Assembly (NCBI RefSeq): GCF_003048905.1
Contig: NZ_PIRO01000002.1
Span: 1-64,000 of the forward strand
Source: Campylobacter concisus
GTDB lineage: Bacteria; Campylobacterota; Campylobacteria; Campylobacterales; Campylobacteraceae
DNA: 64,000 bases
Reading direction: 5' to 3'
Shown here: in pieces, positions 1 to 10,603 of the stretch
Layout of the letters: each line of letters opens with the position of its first letter
Numbering within the stretch: position 1 is the stretch's first letter
Position numbers and translations under genes: made by a program
Notes under the pieces: generated by a model
What the model was told of the DNA's origin: nothing
Databases searched by the model: none
What the model saw: only the letters and a program-made list of their open reading frames with translations

Positions 1-194
1 TATACTCTCTCACGTATTATATCGGGTGTGTGTGCTTGTATACATAGGGTACCACATAACAATACACGAGAGGGGTCGGCGGGAGGGTAAGATGTGAATA
101 AGAGAAAGGTCTTAGATAGACTATGAAGAAATTTTAAAATTTAAATAAGATAGAGCAAAACTCTTGGATCTAATAGAAGTATCATACAAATTTA

Positions 195-857
195 TTAGAC
201 GCTCTTGAAGGCAAAATTGAAATATTCATTCATGCAAATACTATCTTTTTTCATATCTTTTAGTCTTAGACTTATGTTGGTGTCTTGCCAAAGTATCGGC
301 GGTAGCACAAATATCATCCTATCAAGGCTAAAATTTCTTACATCCTCAGTCCAGCCATCCCAGCGATAAAGCTCGTAAAATTTAGATATATTGCCACAAG
401 GCACCCAGTAAAAAACTACGAGTAGTCAAGCTACGTATTCTCCCATTTGCCGCTATCTGGCACGCAGTAAAAGACATTGCCGGCTTTGCCACCAAAGGCA
501 CCGCCGTTTATCGCGAAAATTTTACATAAAACATCGTTTGCCATGAGCAAATAGCTGGACGTTTGTCTACCTCGCTAAAGCTTTTGTCAAGGTTAAAGCT
601 ATAAATTCCACACTTCATCTGCTCACATACTGAGCCAAGTAGGTGCAACCAACCACTATCTATCACTATGCCACCGCACCCATAAACAAGCGCTTTCATC
701 GGTGAATAAGTAGTTACCTGAAGTCCTAAAAGCTCGCTTTGCACTATGCTTTCATCACGCAGTAAAATTGCACCCATTTTTAGCTTATTTAGCTGTTCTT
801 CGACCAAGCTCCCAAGCCCGGCTTATTTGTAACTATAAGCCCGTCTAAAGCTCTCAT
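195..857 (-). pseudogene. DUF2625 family protein, decayed
   Basis: Three minus-strand frames together spell one DUF2625-type protein of about 220 residues, the usual family length. The start is the ATG at 857-855 (MRALDGLI). The frame is lost near 820, runs in another frame from 807 (LQVTTYSPMKALVYGCGG, then IDSGWLHLLGS), shifts again near 550 into the family hallmark AINGGAFGG, meets two TAG stops near 445 and 430, and shifts once more in a run of six T near 425 before ending with FYELYRWDGW and the stop at 195. Both TAG codons sit where GAG would fit. The function of DUF2625 is unknown. With at least three shifts and two stops no product is expected, unless sequence quality is poor here. 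Identification is from remembered family motifs. Confidence 0.72.
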
Positions 858-935
858 TTTCTATCCTTACAATAAATTTGGTGAAATTTTAAAGAAGATT
901 TTGGCGAGTCGCCCCGCCAAATTTGTATTAGTAGA

Positions 936-2175
<1,240 letters not shown>

Positions 2176-2856
2176 TCAGCGAGATGACGCGCTAATAAGT
2201 TCCAAGAAACCAGAGGCGTCCCAGCTGGCCGTTCCTACTAATACTCCATCACAGCTTGCAATTCCCGCTATCCCGCCGATATTTGCGACGTTTACGCTGC
2301 CGCCGTAAAGTAGCGGCGCGCTCGTCTTCTCGCGGATGAAATTTAAAATCTCCTCTATCTGCTCTGCGCTCGCGCTCTTGCCCGTGCCTATCGCCCAAAT
2401 TGGCTCGTAGGCGATCAGCAGCCGCTCGTAGCCAAGGTCGATATTTTTTAGCTGTTCGGCCAAAAACTCCTTCGTGCCGCCAGCTTCGTTCACGCTCAAA
2501 TTTTCGCCGATGCAGTAGATGATCTGCCAGCCCACCTCTGCGGCGAAGTCAAATTTAGCGCGCAAGAACTCCTCGCTCTCGCCCAGCTCGCGTCGTTCGG
2601 AGTGTCCGATCAACACGCTTTTTACGCCAAACTCGTCCAGCATCGCCTTGCCGATCTCCCCGGTGTGAGCGCCGCTTTCGCACGGGTAGAAATTTTGCGC
2701 GCCGAGTTTAAATTTATGAGCCGCAAGATCAAGCGCGCTAAACGGAGGAAAAACCGTCACGTTGTCGTTTGTGCTTAAATTTGCGTCTAAAATTTGAGCA
2801 TATTTAGCAAAGCTAGCTCTCGTGTGATTGCACTTTAAATTTGCTAAAAACCTCAC
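2176..2856 (-). CDS. tpiA: Triosephosphate isomerase
   Basis: Interconverts dihydroxyacetone phosphate and glyceraldehyde 3-phosphate. The 226-residue TIM barrel has the expected catalytic set: N6 and K8 (NLKCN), H85 in GHSERR, and E151 in [12 protein letters not shown], plus a phosphate-binding YGGSV near the C-terminus. It is about 25 residues shorter than most bacterial enzymes, which is usual in campylobacters. The start is GTG, overlapping the TGA stop of pgk (GTGA), so translation is probably coupled. It is the third gene of a gap-pgk-tpiA glycolysis/gluconeogenesis operon. Confidence 0.96.
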   Translation of the reverse strand: MRFLANLKCNHTRASFAKYAQILDANLSTNDNVTVFPPFSALDLAAHKFKLGAQNFYPCESGAHTGEIGKAMLDEFGVKSVLIGHSERRELGESEEFLRAKFDFAAEVGWQIIYCIGENLSVNEAGGTKEFLAEQLKNIDLGYERLLIAYEPIWAIGTGKSASAEQIEEILNFIREKTSAPLLYGGSVNVANIGGIAGIASCDGVLVGTASWDASGFLELISASSR

Positions 2857-4055
2857 TCCGCAGCCTTTCTAAGCGGTTTTATGCCCGGTAGCTCTTTGCC
2901 TTCTATTAGCTCCAGACTAGCGCCGCCTCCAGTCGAGATAAAGGTCATCTCGTCGGCATCTCCCGCACGCTCTACTACGTCGGCCGTATCGCCGCCGCCC
3001 ACGACCGTAGTCGCGTGAGTGTCGATGATGGCGTGGCTCATTTTGATGCTGCCTTTGCTAAATTTATCCATCTCAAAAACGCCCATCGGCCCATTCCACC
3101 AGATGGTTTGTGCATCGGCGATGACCTCTTTAAAGAGCCTAATGGACGCCGGTCCGATATCTAGCCCCATCCAGCCGCTTGGGATCTCTTGCGCGGGGAC
3201 GAATTTCACGGCGCTTTCTGCTGAAAAAGTCTGAGCTGCGACGACGTCTACTGGCAGGTAAATTTTAACGCCAAGCTCCCTGCCCTTGCGTAAAATTTCT
3301 CGCGCATCCTCGATGAGGTCTTCTTCGAGTAGCGAATTTCCGATATTTTCGCCGAGCGATTTTAAAAACGTAAACGCCATACCGCCGCCGATTATCAGCT
3401 TATCCACGCGCGGAAGCAGGTTGTGTAGGGCTTGTAGCTTGCCGCTTACCTTACTGCCGCCAACGACCGCCACAAACGGGCGCGCAGGGTGTTTGATGAG
3501 ATTTTGAGCAAAATTTATCTCTTTTTGTAGCAAAAATCCCGCCGCTTTGTGCTTCTTGTCGTAAAATTTAGTGATCGCCTCGACCGAGCTATGCGCCCTG
3601 TGGCAGACGCCAAACGCGTCGTTTATGTAAAATTCGCCGTATTTAGCTAGCTCAGCGGCTAACGCCTCGTCGTTTTTGGTCTCGCCCTTTTCGAAGCGTA
3701 AATTTTCAAGAAGCAAAATTTCGCCAGGTTTTAGCGCGGCGGCTTTAGCTTTGGCGTCCGCGCCGATGACGTCCTCGGCAAAAATCACGTCTCTATCAAG
3801 TAGCCTCGAAAGCCTCTTTGCCACGCCTCGCAGCGAAAATTTCTCCTCAAAGCCGTTTTTAGGGCGTCCTAGGTGGCTAGCCAAAACCACGCTGCAACCG
3901 TTATCTAGGCAGTAGCGGATAGTAGGGATCGCCGAGCGGATACGGCGGTCGTCGGTGATGTTTAAAAACTCATCCATCGGCACGTTAAAATCGCACCTAA
4001 CAAATACTTTTGCGCCGCCAAGTTCAAGATCGTTGATCGATAAAATTTCACTCAT
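2853..4055 (-). CDS. pgk: Phosphoglycerate kinase
   Basis: Transfers phosphate between 1,3-bisphosphoglycerate and ADP. The 400-residue protein shows the family landmarks in order: [10 protein letters not shown] near the N-terminus, ASHLGRP around residue 60, ENLRFEKGE near 115, [13 protein letters not shown] near 145, GGGMAFTFL near 225, WNGPMGVFE near 315 and the nucleotide loop [10 protein letters not shown] near 350. Length is normal. It lies 15 bp after gap and overlaps tpiA by 4 bp, consistent with one transcript. Confidence 0.97.
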   Translation of the reverse strand: MSEILSINDLELGGAKVFVRCDFNVPMDEFLNITDDRRIRSAIPTIRYCLDNGCSVVLASHLGRPKNGFEEKFSLRGVAKRLSRLLDRDVIFAEDVIGADAKAKAAALKPGEILLLENLRFEKGETKNDEALAAELAKYGEFYINDAFGVCHRAHSSVEAITKFYDKKHKAAGFLLQKEINFAQNLIKHPARPFVAVVGGSKVSGKLQALHNLLPRVDKLIIGGGMAFTFLKSLGENIGNSLLEEDLIEDAREILRKGRELGVKIYLPVDVVAAQTFSAESAVKFVPAQEIPSGWMGLDIGPASIRLFKEVIADAQTIWWNGPMGVFEMDKFSKGSIKMSHAIIDTHATTVVGGGDTADVVERAGDADEMTFISTGGGASLELIEGKELPGIKPLRKAAE

Positions 4056-4070
4056 TTTTCACCCTTTAAT

Positions 4071-5069
4071 TTACTTAGTAGCCACGATCTTAGCTAGGTC
4101 CACAAGCCTTGTCGAGTAGCCCCACTCGTTGTCGTACCACGCAAAGACCTTCACCATATCGCCCGCTATGACCTGCGTAGTATCGCTCGCTACGATGCTG
4201 CTGTATGTGCTCGTGCAAAAGTCGCTGCTAACCCTATAATCGTCATCGACGAATAAAATTCCACTTAAATTCGACTCAGCAGCCGCTCTAAACGCCTCGT
4301 TTATCTCCTCTTTGCTAGCAGGTCTTTTTAAAACCGCCGTTAGATCGACCATAGAAACGTTAGCGACCGGCACGCGCACGCTTTGTCCGTGCATCTTGCC
4401 GTTTAGCTCTGGAAGTACTTTTGCGATCGCTTTTGCGGCTCCGGTAGTCGTCGGCCCGATATTTAGGGCCGCAGCGCGCGAGCGGCGGAAGTCTTTGGCC
4501 TTTACGTCTACTAGGCTCTGTCCGTTTGTATAGGCGTGGATCGTGGTCATCAGCCCTTTTACGATGCCAAATTTATCGTTTAGCACCTTTGCGACGGGAG
4601 CTAGGCCGTTTGTGGTGCAGCTTGCGTTTGAAACGATCGCTTCGCCTGCATATTTATCGTCATTTACGCCGACTACGAACGTCGCCGTATCGTCTTTTGC
4701 CGGAGCGCTCATGACGACTTTTTTGATGCCGCGAGCTAGATAGGGCTCGCATTTTTCGGTAGTCAAAAACTTGCCCGTACACTCCAAAACCACGTCTGCG
4801 CCGTAGTCTGCGTAGCCCAGCTCGTTTAGATCTCTTGTTGAAAAAACTCTTATCTTTTTACCATTTACTTCTATAAATTCGTCGTTTATCACCTTAACGT
4901 CTTGTTTAAATTCGCCGTGTACGCTGTCGTATTTGAGCAAATACCTCGTCATATCCCTTGTTGCGGTGTCGTTGATAGCGACAAGCTCAACGTCATCTCG
5001 CTCTAAAATAATACGAGCAGCGCACCTGCCGATACGCCCGAAGCCGTTTATTGCTACTTTAACTGACAT
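4071..5069 (-). CDS. gap: Glyceraldehyde-3-phosphate dehydrogenase, type I
   Basis: Oxidises and phosphorylates glyceraldehyde 3-phosphate with NAD+. The 332-residue reading starts at MSVKVAINGFGRIG because an AAGGAGC ribosome site lies just upstream; a longer reading frame to 5135 would add 22 residues with no family match. Seen: Rossmann GFGRIG at 9-14, AIND near 31-34 typical of NAD use, catalytic C151 in SNASCTTNG, and the IHAYTNGQ histidine segment. It heads the gap-pgk-tpiA operon and is divergent from nadD. Confidence 0.97.
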   Translation of the reverse strand: MSVKVAINGFGRIGRCAARIILERDDVELVAINDTATRDMTRYLLKYDSVHGEFKQDVKVINDEFIEVNGKKIRVFSTRDLNELGYADYGADVVLECTGKFLTTEKCEPYLARGIKKVVMSAPAKDDTATFVVGVNDDKYAGEAIVSNASCTTNGLAPVAKVLNDKFGIVKGLMTTIHAYTNGQSLVDVKAKDFRRSRAAALNIGPTTTGAAKAIAKVLPELNGKMHGQSVRVPVANVSMVDLTAVLKRPASKEEINEAFRAAAESNLSGILFVDDDYRVSSDFCTSTYSSIVASDTTQVIAGDMVKVFAWYDNEWGYSTRLVDLAKIVATK

Positions 5070-5084
5070 CTTAGCTCCTTTTGA

Positions 5085-5090
5085 TATAAT
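5085..5090 (+). promoter_or_regulatory. -10 box for nadD-rsfS
   Basis: TATAAT preceded by TGA (extended -10 type) lies 58 bp upstream of the nadD start in the divergent gap-nadD region. Campylobacter sigma-70 promoters often have a strong -10 and no clear -35 box. Confidence 0.55.
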
Positions 5091-5148
5091 TACGCCTAAT
5101 TCTACAAAAAAGAATTTTAAAACAAATATAAACAAGGCACTTTAATAG

Positions 5149-6030
5149 ATGAAGTTAGCACTTTTTGGCGGGAGCTTTGATCCGGTTCATTTAGGACACG
5201 ATAGCATTGTGAAAATGGCACTAAGTGGCCTTGATATCGACAAGCTCATCATCATGCCAACTTTTATAAGCCCCTTTAAGAGTGAATTTTCAGCTCCGCC
5301 AGAGCTTCGCCTAAAGTGGATAAGAGAAATTTGGGGCGGCCTAGAGAAGGTCGAGATCTCAGACTATGAGATAAATTTAGCTCGCCCAGTGCCTACCATA
5401 GAGACGGTTAAGTATTTGTATGAGAAATTCAAGATAGAAAAATTTTATCTCATAATAGGCGCAGACCACCTAGCCACACTTGATAAATGGCATGGCTACG
5501 AGGAGCTAAAAAGCTTAGTGCAGTTTGTGATCGCCAAGCGCAATCACATAGAAATTCCACGTAATTTACAAAAAATGGACGTGCACGTGGATGTTAGCTC
5601 GTCACAGATCAGGCACCAAAAGGGGCTTGATGAGCTGCCTAGTAAGATAAAAGATGAAATTATAAATTTTTACCAAGGATTAAAGATGCAAGAGAGATCG
5701 ATGCAAGAGCGCACCGAAAGTATAGTTAAGGTTTTAGATGCAAAAAAGGCTGAAGAGATACAAGTGTTTGATATGAGCGGGGATGATTATTTCGTAAAAG
5801 CCGTAATTATCGCTACAACGCTTGGCGAGAGGCACGCTTACTCACTGAGCGAGGATCTAAAAGAGGAGCTTAAACCTCTTGGAGAGAAATTTATAGGCAC
5901 GGAGAGCTCGCCTGATTGGATCGTGATGGACCTTGGCGACATTTTGATACACCTTTTAAGCCCAGCCTACAGAGCAAAATACAACATCGAAGAGTTTTTG
6001 CAAAAACTAAAAACTAACAAAGAGTCTTAA
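5149..6030 (+). CDS. nadD: NadD-RsfS fusion: nicotinate-nucleotide adenylyltransferase plus ribosomal silencing factor
   Basis: Residues 1 to about 178 are NadD, which makes deamido-NAD precursor from nicotinate mononucleotide and ATP: GGSFDPVHLGH at the N-terminus and VSSSQIR near 160. From about residue 180 the same frame continues as RsfS (ribosomal silencing factor, formerly RsfA/Iojap): VLDAKKAEEIQVFDMS, ERHAYSLSED and DWIVMDLGDILIHLL. In C. jejuni these are two adjacent genes; here no stop codon separates them. An internal ATG at 5686 (residue 180) has AAGGA six bases before it, so a free RsfS could also be made. The 3' end overlaps the convergent yeiH-type gene by 17 bp. Both domain calls are firm; whether one or two products form is open. 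Confidence 0.93.
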   Translation: MKLALFGGSFDPVHLGHDSIVKMALSGLDIDKLIIMPTFISPFKSEFSAPPELRLKWIREIWGGLEKVEISDYEINLARPVPTIETVKYLYEKFKIEKFYLIIGADHLATLDKWHGYEELKSLVQFVIAKRNHIEIPRNLQKMDVHVDVSSSQIRHQKGLDELPSKIKDEIINFYQGLKMQERSMQERTESIVKVLDAKKAEEIQVFDMSGDDYFVKAVIIATTLGERHAYSLSEDLKEELKPLGEKFIGTESSPDWIVMDLGDILIHLLSPAYRAKYNIEEFLQKLKTNKES

Positions 6031-6997
6031 CAAAGACAAGCGATGAGCAAATAAGCCATAAAAATATAAAAAATGCTAGCAAAAATGGCTTTTTGCCCGT
6101 CGCTTTAAAAATGCTTCTATCTATCCCAAATCCTAAAGCACACATCGCGACGCAAAGGCAGATACTAGCGGCTAGCTTTAAAATTTGCACCAAATTTTCA
6201 GGAAAAAATGGCAAAGATCTAACGCAGATCGCCACTAAGAAAAATAGCGCAAACCAAGGTATGCTCTTTAGCTTTGAGCCACCGCTATTTTGGCTTAAAT
6301 TTAAGAAATTTAGCAAAAACAAAAAAGGTACTAGCATGATTACGCGAAGCATTTTTATGATGACGGCGGTGCTGCTTGCTGTGCCGTCAAATGCTGCTGA
6401 GGCTGCCACTACATGAGCTACTTCGTGAAGTGAGCCGCCGATAAAAAAGCCAGTTTGTTGCGGCGTGAGAGCTAGAAAATTGGCGATAAATGGATAGATA
6501 AGCATACCAATCGTCCCAAAAAGTACCACCGTACAAATGGCGATAGCAAGCTTGTTTGCGTCTGCTTTTATCTCATTTTGAGTAGCCATAACAGCAGCTG
6601 CACCGCATATACTTGCCCCTGAGCCAATGAGCACAGCGCTATCCTTGCTAAGCCCCAAGGCTTTGGCGGTAAAAAGCGCAAAGCAAAAGGTCGCAAAAAC
6701 CATAAAAGCTGCGTATATAACGCCAAGAGTGCCGACACTTGTGATCTCGCCAAGACTTATGTTAAAGCCAAAAAGTATGATACCAAGCCTTAAAATTTGC
6801 TTCCCAGCGATCGCTACGACGCCACTACTTTTTAAAATTTGAGTCTGTTTGGTAAAAAGATTTGCAAAAATGGCGCCTAAAATGATAGAGATGATGAGCG
6901 GGCTGGTGTGAAATTTAGCTAAAAGTGTGTTTGAGAGTGCAAAAGAAATGATGCATATGAGCGCTAGAATAAGCACAGCAAGAAATTTATGAGACAT
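6014..6997 (-). CDS. YeiH/YadS-type putative sulfate exporter family membrane protein
   Basis: A 327-residue, very hydrophobic protein with about ten membrane segments and the family signatures IILGAIFANL, LGIILFGFNISLGEI, GSGASICGAAAVMA and GGSLHEVAHVVAA. These mark the conserved hypothetical 698 (YeiH) family. Substrate has not been settled for the family; the sulfate label rests on distant relatives. It is a single gene, convergent with nadD-rsfS and divergent from the sugar transferase. Confidence 0.85.
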   Translation of the reverse strand: MSHKFLAVLILALICIISFALSNTLLAKFHTSPLIISIILGAIFANLFTKQTQILKSSGVVAIAGKQILRLGIILFGFNISLGEITSVGTLGVIYAAFMVFATFCFALFTAKALGLSKDSAVLIGSGASICGAAAVMATQNEIKADANKLAIAICTVVLFGTIGMLIYPFIANFLALTPQQTGFFIGGSLHEVAHVVAASAAFDGTASSTAVIIKMLRVIMLVPFLFLLNFLNLSQNSGGSKLKSIPWFALFFLVAICVRSLPFFPENLVQILKLAASICLCVAMCALGFGIDRSIFKATGKKPFLLAFFIFLWLICSSLVFVKTLC

Positions 6998-7044
6998 ATT
7001 TTAACCTTAATCTATTTTTTAAAAATGCAATTAGCACGTTTGGG

Positions 7045-7050
7045 TATAAT
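7045..7050 (+). promoter_or_regulatory. -10 box for the sugar transferase gene
   Basis: GGGTATAATTAGAC contains a perfect TATAAT, 51 bp upstream of the start codon at 7101. No clear -35 box. Confidence 0.55.
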
Positions 7051-7100
7051 TAGACGAATTTTATAATGCAAATTTAAAATAAAGATAAAGGGATAGGACT

Positions 7101-8036
7101 ATGATCATCCTTGGCGAAAAATATGCTTTTACCGGCCTAGAACTAGAAAAGCTTAGAAAGAAATTTGGTCAAGTAAATTTTTTATCCCATGAAAATAGTG
7201 ACGCAAAAGCCTTGCGAAGCGCACTAGAAAATCTCATAAAATCAGGCGATCAAAGGCTAATCGTGCTAAATACCGCAAAGCCAGTTGATGGCAAACTGGT
7301 GAGATTTCTCACGCTTTTGCAGTTTAAAACGAAGTATAAAAAGATAAAATTTCTAAACGTAGAGAATTTTTTAGAAATTTATCTGCACAAATGTTATATC
7401 CCAGAAAATGGCGAAAACCTTAATTTTTTAGATGAGATAAGGCCTTATGGTGCCTTTGATTACGCACTCAAGCGAATGATCGATTATGCTGGCTGCTTGA
7501 TACTTTTTATCTTGCTTTTTGGTCTAAAATTTTATGTAAAGAGAAAGATAGATGAGCAATCACCTGGAAGCCTTTACTTTTTACAAAGTAGAGTTGGGCT
7601 AGATAACAAGGAATTTGAGTGTATTAAATTTCGCTCGATGATGGAAGATGCCGAGAAAGATGGGGCAAAATTTGCTAGCGAAAATGACGAGAGAGTATTT
7701 GAGTTTGGAGAATTTATGAGAAAAACTCGTGTAGACGAGGTGCCGCAATGTATAAATGTCTTTCGAGGACAAATGCATCTAATAGGGCCAAGGCCTGAGC
7801 GAAGACACTGGATAAATTTCTTTGAAAAAGAGATACCATACTACAACGAACGTCATATCGTTCGCCCTGGGATTACCGGCTGGGCACAGGTAAACTACCC
7901 TTATGGCTCAAATACACACGACGCCAAACAAAAACTAATGTATGATCTTTACTACATCAAACACTGGTCACTTTGGCTGGAGATAAAGATCATAGTAAAA
8001 ACTATTGCGATTGTATTTGAGAAAAAAGGCGTTTAA
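7101..8036 (+). CDS. Undecaprenyl-phosphate sugar phosphotransferase (bacterial sugar transferase)
   Basis: Likely moves a sugar-1-phosphate from a nucleotide sugar to undecaprenyl phosphate, starting a surface glycan. The 311-residue protein has a variable N-terminal part (1-125), one hydrophobic segment around 133-150 (GCLILFILLFGLKF), then the transferase core: QSRVGLDNKEFECIKFRSM, DEVPQCINVFRGQM, LIGPRPER and RPGITGWAQVNY. This is the WcaJ/PglC-type monotopic phosphoglycosyl transferase family, longer than PglC (about 200 residues). It starts after AAGGGATAGGA. It stands alone, not in the glycan cluster at 28-39 kb, so its pathway is not clear from context. Confidence 0.88.
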   Translation: MIILGEKYAFTGLELEKLRKKFGQVNFLSHENSDAKALRSALENLIKSGDQRLIVLNTAKPVDGKLVRFLTLLQFKTKYKKIKFLNVENFLEIYLHKCYIPENGENLNFLDEIRPYGAFDYALKRMIDYAGCLILFILLFGLKFYVKRKIDEQSPGSLYFLQSRVGLDNKEFECIKFRSMMEDAEKDGAKFASENDERVFEFGEFMRKTRVDEVPQCINVFRGQMHLIGPRPERRHWINFFEKEIPYYNERHIVRPGITGWAQVNYPYGSNTHDAKQKLMYDLYYIKHWSLWLEIKIIVKTIAIVFEKKGV

Positions 8037-8126
8037 ATTCTCAAGAGCATCATGAGTTTGAGATATTTTAAATAAACCTTTTTTCAAATTTAATTTTGTT
8101 GCTTTTAGCCAAAATAAATGTAAATT

Positions 8127-9710
8127 CTACATCCTATCTTTAGCTGTAATTCCCATTATATTAAATGCTGTTTTTATCGAGATAGCAACAACTGCAAAGA
8201 CTTTTAGTAAGCTATCTTCGTTTTCATTTCCAACCACACGGTTTTCGTTATAAAATTTATGAAAACTAGCAGCTAGTGACTTCAAATAGTCTGGGATCTT
8301 TTGAAGCTGTCTTGAGATAAAAGCATCCTCTAAAATTTCGGGTAAGATTAGCGCCTCAAAAAGTAAATTTTTAGCATTTTCATCTAGGCATTCAAAATTT
8401 GCATTTATCACGTCACAAACGTTTTTCCCAGCCTTTGCGAAGACTTGATTTATCCTAGCATGAGCGTAGTTTATATAAAAGATAGGGTTTGAGCTATCCT
8501 CTTTTTTAAGCTCATCCACGTCAAATTCCAAACTACTCGTATTTGCTTTGCTTATAAAGATAAATCTAAGCGCCTCAGCACCGATCTCGCTTGCGATATC
8601 ACTCATTAGCACGGCATTACCAGCGCGCTTGCTCATCTTGTATGGCTTGCCCTCTTTTAGCAGGCTAACCATCTGCATAAGTATCACTTCAAGCTTGTTT
8701 TCATCGTATCCAAGAAAATTTATCGCAGCCTTAAGCCTTGCGATATATCCGTGGTGATCCGCGCCCCAAATGTTTATGTAGTGGTCAAAATTTCTCTCAA
8801 ATTTAGCATTATGATAGATAATGTCACCAGCTAGATATGTTGGTCTGCCGTCATTTCTAACCACAACCCTATCGTTATCATCGCCAAGCGTAGTCGAAGC
8901 GATATAAGTAGCGCCCTCTTTTTCATACATTTGATTTGAACGTTTTAGCTTGTTTATAGTTGGCTCTAGGCCGTCATAAAGAGCCTTTTCACTAGCCCAG
9001 CTCTCTATAAATATCCCAACGTCAGCTAAATCTTTTTTAATGATCTCAAGCACGATATCCTTGCCAAACTCGGCAAGTTCGAGGTTTCTACTCTCATCAT
9101 AAAAAATTTCCTTGCCAAATTTCTCATTTGCAAGCTTGGCAATATCTAAAATATAATCCCCGCGGTAGTATTTCTCTGGATAGACGACGCTTTCGTTAAA
9201 AAGCTGCTCTTTTGCCGCAAGCGATATCGAAGTGCCAAGTAGGTCGATTTGATTACCAGCATCGTTTATATAGTATTCTGTTGAGATAGCGTAGCCAAGT
9301 CTTTTACCAAGTCTTGCCAAAGTATCACCGTAAACTGTGCCTCTAACATGCCCGATGTGAAGCGGTCCAGTTGGGTTTGCGCTGATGTATTCTATTAAAT
9401 AGCTATCTTTTTTCACATCTTCTTTTGCAAAATTTTCGCTGTCTAGCAAAATTTGCTTTGAAATTTCATCTAAAAACTTGCTTTTTAGCTTGAAATTTAA
9501 GTAGCCATTTACTGCACTAGCTTCAACTATTTTGCTATCACTAAATTTATCGGCAAACTCGCTAGCTATCATGGCTGGCGACTTTCTTAGCTCCTTTGCG
9601 AGGCTAAAAAGTGGCGTTGCATAGTGGGCTAAATTTTTATCCTTTGGCTTTTCAAGCACAAATTCACGTTCTAAAACCTTTGAAATTTCAGCTTTTATTT
9701 TATTTTTCAA
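8127..9710 (-). CDS. argS: Arginyl-tRNA synthetase
   Basis: Charges tRNA-Arg with arginine. The 527-residue class I enzyme has the nucleotide-binding HIGH motif in ANPTGPLHIGHVRG near residue 115, the KMSKS-like loop YKMSKRAGNAV near 355, and the C-terminal DALR-type helical domain (YINYAHARINQVF). Length fits campylobacter ArgS (about 530). It lies 9 bp after tatA in the conserved order fliR-acidic protein-gmk-tatA-argS. Confidence 0.97.
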   Translation of the reverse strand: MKNKIKAEISKVLEREFVLEKPKDKNLAHYATPLFSLAKELRKSPAMIASEFADKFSDSKIVEASAVNGYLNFKLKSKFLDEISKQILLDSENFAKEDVKKDSYLIEYISANPTGPLHIGHVRGTVYGDTLARLGKRLGYAISTEYYINDAGNQIDLLGTSISLAAKEQLFNESVVYPEKYYRGDYILDIAKLANEKFGKEIFYDESRNLELAEFGKDIVLEIIKKDLADVGIFIESWASEKALYDGLEPTINKLKRSNQMYEKEGATYIASTTLGDDNDRVVVRNDGRPTYLAGDIIYHNAKFERNFDHYINIWGADHHGYIARLKAAINFLGYDENKLEVILMQMVSLLKEGKPYKMSKRAGNAVLMSDIASEIGAEALRFIFISKANTSSLEFDVDELKKEDSSNPIFYINYAHARINQVFAKAGKNVCDVINANFECLDENAKNLLFEALILPEILEDAFISRQLQKIPDYLKSLAASFHKFYNENRVVGNENEDSLLKVFAVVAISIKTAFNIMGITAKDRM

Positions 9711-9719
9711 CTCTAAAAC

Positions 9720-9941
9720 CTATGCGTTTTTAGTTGTTTCTTCTATTTTTTGACTATCGGCATTCTCTTCTTTATGCTCGACTTTCTCACTTTTTTCAGG
9801 TGTTGTATCCTCCATCTCAGCTTTAAAAGTCTTTATGCCTTTGCCTAGTCCTTTTGCAAGTTCTGGGATCTTCTTTGCTCCAAAAAGTAAAACAATAATC
9901 GCTAAAACAACTAGCCAGTGACCAATACTAAAAGAACCCAT
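9720..9941 (-). CDS. tatA: Sec-independent protein translocase TatA/E
   Basis: Pore-forming subunit of the twin-arginine export system in the inner membrane. 73 residues: one N-terminal membrane helix (about 7-22), hinge [21 protein letters not shown] forming the amphipathic helix, then an acidic, lysine-rich tail. The single short helix and the FGAKK(L/I)PE hinge mark TatA rather than TatB. A ribosome site GGAGAAAAAA precedes the ATG. It sits between gmk and argS as in C. jejuni. Confidence 0.95.
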   Translation of the reverse strand: MGSFSIGHWLVVLAIIVLLFGAKKIPELAKGLGKGIKTFKAEMEDTTPEKSEKVEHKEENADSQKIEETTKNA

Positions 9942-9991
9942 TTTTTCTCCTCAATAAATTTTTCAAAATGTTATCATAAATTCCTGAATTT

Positions 9992-10603
9992 CTAGCAATC
10001 TATCCACTCATCAATAACGCGTCTTAAGTCTATTTTCGCGCTTTTTAACCTCATCGCTCTAAGAATTGATTTTAATCCTTTATAACTCTTTTCAATGTCA
10101 TCATTTACCAAAAAATAATCATATTCTAAGATGTGCTCCATCTCACCAACTGCGTTCATCAGGCGATTTTCTATCGTTTCGTCGCTATCAGTTCCGCGGT
10201 TTTTCAAGCGTTTTTTAAGCTCTTTTTTATTTGCGGTCGTGATGAAAACTGAGGTTATGTAACTTTTAAATTTTTCAAGTGCGATGTGAAAGCCTTGCAC
10301 ATCAATGTCAAATATAACTATCTTTCCAGCCTCAAGCGCTGCTAAAACAGGCTTTAGACTCGTTCCATAATAGTTTTTATGTACCTGCGCCCATTCTAAA
10401 AATTCGCCCTTTTCTATACCTCTTTTAAACTCATCTTCTTTTATAAAATAGTAATCCACCCCATCGACTTCGCCTTCTCTTTTTGCCCTAGTTGTGCTTG
10501 AAATAGAAAAATAAAGATCCTTCTCTTCCTTTAAAAGACGGCCCAAAAGCGTACTTTTTCCACTTCCACTAGGCCCAGAAACTACTAAAATTTGTCCTTG
10601 CAA
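9992..10603 (-). CDS. gmk: Guanylate kinase
   Basis: Phosphorylates GMP to GDP. The 203-residue protein has the P-loop GPSGSGKST at 10-18, the GMP-binding segment STTRAKREGEVDGVDYYF, EFLEWAQVHKNYYGT and FDIDVQGF, all in the usual order. Length is normal. Its start is directly adjacent to the stop of the acidic protein gene, so the two are probably co-translated. Confidence 0.96.
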   Translation of the reverse strand: MQGQILVVSGPSGSGKSTLLGRLLKEEKDLYFSISSTTRAKREGEVDGVDYYFIKEDEFKRGIEKGEFLEWAQVHKNYYGTSLKPVLAALEAGKIVIFDIDVQGFHIALEKFKSYITSVFITTANKKELKKRLKNRGTDSDETIENRLMNAVGEMEHILEYDYFLVNDDIEKSYKGLKSILRAMRLKSAKIDLRRVIDEWIDC

